Assembly (NCBI RefSeq): GCF_900111235.1 | Contig: NZ_FOJI01000014.1 | Coordinates: 1 to 64,000 of the forward strand | Reading direction: 5' to 3' | From: [Clostridium] fimetarium | GTDB taxonomy: Bacteria > Bacillota > Clostridia > Lachnospirales > Lachnospiraceae | Length of the DNA: 64,000 nt | Shown here: positions 62,999 to 64,000 of the stretch, one piece after another | Layout of the letters: every line of letters starts with the position of its first letter | How positions within the stretch are numbered: position 1 is the first letter of the stretch | Made by a program: the position numbers and the translations under genes | Notes under the pieces: generated by a model | Told to the model about the DNA's origin: nothing | Seen by the model: the letters and a program-made list of their open reading frames with translations, nothing else | Databases searched by the model: none

Positions 62999-64000
62999 TT
63001 AATCTTCTGGAAATAACTCACCTTTGAATGCTCTCTGCATTAATGAATTAAAGTTACCCTCTAGTTCTGATAGGCTCTGCTGTAATACAAGTTTCTGTTT
63101 GTCGACTTGTTGTACGAAAGTGGCAAATTGGTTTTGAATTTCTAAAGGTGGTAAAAATGTATTCATATCTTTCAGTTTTCCAATAGTTAAAGCACTATAG
63201 GCACTGCCTGCTGAAATATCTTTCTTATAGTAGTCGATCAAATCAGTTAATGCATATTTAAAATATGTAGATTCAAAAATAGAATTTGATTTAATCCATA
63301 GTAAATTTCCATCCTTAAAATAAAACTGCTCATTATTATCGACTACCCATATTACGCCTATTGTCCCTACAGCAGATATTAATATATCATTTTTTTTTGG
63401 TACCTCATATTTATTTAATATATCTTCATATCTAGTACTAGATATAAATAGTTGTGTACTAATATTATTACCTTTACTAAGTTCTACGATTTCTTTTGTT
63501 CTATAAAATGGAACGCCTTCATCAACATACTCGCTTTCAAAAATCCTTTTACTTGAAGTTATATCACACACCTCAGATAATCTGGAATAACCCCACCTTT
63601 TAGGATTAGTTATAATATCTCCAAACATCTCCACAAATCGGGATTTGATTAGCTCATCACATGCATCTATCTGCTGCTTACGCTTGTCTATGAGAGATTG
63701 GGCTGCGTCGAGGACTTGGACAATCTTTTTCTGAGTATCTATATTAGGTAATGGAACAGTTATTTCATCTAGCATTTTTTTAGTAAATTGATTAATAGTA
63801 GTGGTCGCTCCAGAAATCAACTGTCGATGAAAGTATGGTGAATTAAAGTAATGAACTAAGTACTTATTGTTCTTACTTCTATATACCATCATAAATGCTC
63901 CAAATGTCATGGTTTCATGTTGTTGTTCTATAATTGCAGATTTACCAACCAGCTTTGCGCTACCATTTCGGCTACAGATTAAAATATCTTCATCTTTTAA
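62999..64000 (-). CDS. hsdS: type I restriction specificity subunit, 5' end outside the window
   Basis: The open frame runs without a stop to the last base of the window (334 codons visible), so the true start lies beyond 64000; an ATG at 63910 is internal. Visible are the end of the first target-recognition domain (LKDEDILICSRNGSAKLVGK, LISGATTTINQFTKKMLDEI), the conserved central helix (LPNIDTQKKIVQVLDAAQSL), the second recognition domain (NPKRWGYSRLSEVCDITSSK) and the C-terminal conserved helix (FVQQVDKQKLVLQQSLSELE). It sets the DNA sequence recognised by the restriction-modification complex. hsdM should lie further on. Confidence 0.93.
   Translation of the reverse strand, partial: LKDEDILICSRNGSAKLVGKSAIIEQQHETMTFGAFMMVYRSKNNKYLVHYFNSPYFHRQLISGATTTINQFTKKMLDEITVPLPNIDTQKKIVQVLDAAQSLIDKRKQQIDACDELIKSRFVEMFGDIITNPKRWGYSRLSEVCDITSSKRIFESEYVDEGVPFYRTKEIVELSKGNNISTQLFISSTRYEDILNKYEVPKKNDILISAVGTIGVIWVVDNNEQFYFKDGNLLWIKSNSIFESTYFKYALTDLIDYYKKDISAGSAYSALTIGKLKDMNTFLPPLEIQNQFATFVQQVDKQKLVLQQSLSELEGNFNSLMQRAFKGELFPED

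Larger units (their letters stand above)
24755..64000. mobile_element. integrative (probably conjugative) element, left end in view, right end outside
   Basis: Everything from the broken cpaF gene to the window edge has mobile-element content: a large serine recombinase at the end, a small resolvase, an anchored surface protein, a VirB6/TrbL-like membrane protein, a type I restriction system, a nuclease, and many unknown genes with large gaps. A strand-biased motif (TACCCCA on the plus strand) occurs throughout from 27.1 kb on and not in the chromosomal part. The conjugative nature is inferred from the membrane protein at 52.6 kb and the surface proteins; relaxase, coupling protein and VirB4 are not in the window. 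Confidence 0.8.

Noticed and set aside
1-64000. CRISPR arrays and tRNA genes
   Set aside because: No regularly spaced direct repeats with spacers and no cloverleaf-like sequences with CCA ends were seen on either strand. The tandem repeats present have no spacers.

Overview
The window is low-GC, with strong AGGAGG-type ribosome binding sites and gene families typical of anaerobic spore-forming Clostridia (YyaC spore protease family, DUF5711, an FHA protein of DUF6382 type, DUF5702 with a tad pilus cluster, an aminotransferase-fold SpeA). A gut Lachnospiraceae-like host is the most likely source; this is inferred from gene content only, as no rRNA gene lies in the window.

Chromosomal part (1 to about 24.76 kb). 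A near-consensus promoter reading off the left edge looks like the leader of an rRNA operon. A long minus-strand cluster follows, read from high to low coordinates: LysM membrane protein, DUF5711 propeller-like membrane protein, CvpA, amino-acid decarboxylase (speA type), spermidine synthase (speE), carboxyspermidine/carboxynorspermidine dehydrogenase and, after a strong intrinsic terminator, carboxy(nor)spermidine decarboxylase (nspC). Together these form a polyamine operon. Next come yyaC, a coiled-coil membrane protein, an aconitase-family hydratase, a HIT hydrolase, an orphan soluble histidine kinase and a flavodoxin-fold/SCP2 fusion. From 15.9 to 24.8 kb lies a tad/Flp type IVb pilus operon: cpaF remnant, two TadB/TadC-like proteins, Flp pilin, DUF5702, two TadE-like pseudopilins, prepilin peptidase and an FHA protein.

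Mobile element (about 24.76 kb to beyond 64 kb). The cpaF/tadA ATPase gene is cut at its conserved AMNTGHDGSLSTGH block. A 627-residue large serine recombinase starts 64 bp away with its small coupled partner gene. The rest of the window is cargo and backbone of what looks like an integrative conjugative element whose far end is not in view. It carries a secreted nuclease, a radical SAM/SPASM maturase divergent from a secreted protein ending in CXXX repeats, a metallophosphoesterase, a small serine resolvase with a candidate res site, several unknown backbone genes, a 1,326-residue exported protein, an LPXTG surface protein with an SH3 lipoprotein, a 1,543-residue VirB6/TrbL-like membrane protein, and a type I restriction cassette (hsdR complete, hsdS cut by the window edge) with two embedded membrane proteins. 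hsdM, relaxase, coupling protein and VirB4 are not in the window and would be expected beyond 64 kb.

The observations I rank highest are the radical SAM/CXXX-repeat module on the element; a G-rich motif (TGGGGTA on the minus strand, TACCCCA on the plus strand) seen about two dozen times on one strand of the element and never in the other orientation or in the flanking chromosome; the disruption of the pilus ATPase gene by the recombinase element; a compact candidate small RNA with C-rich loops; and a small ORF enclosed by long inverted repeats.
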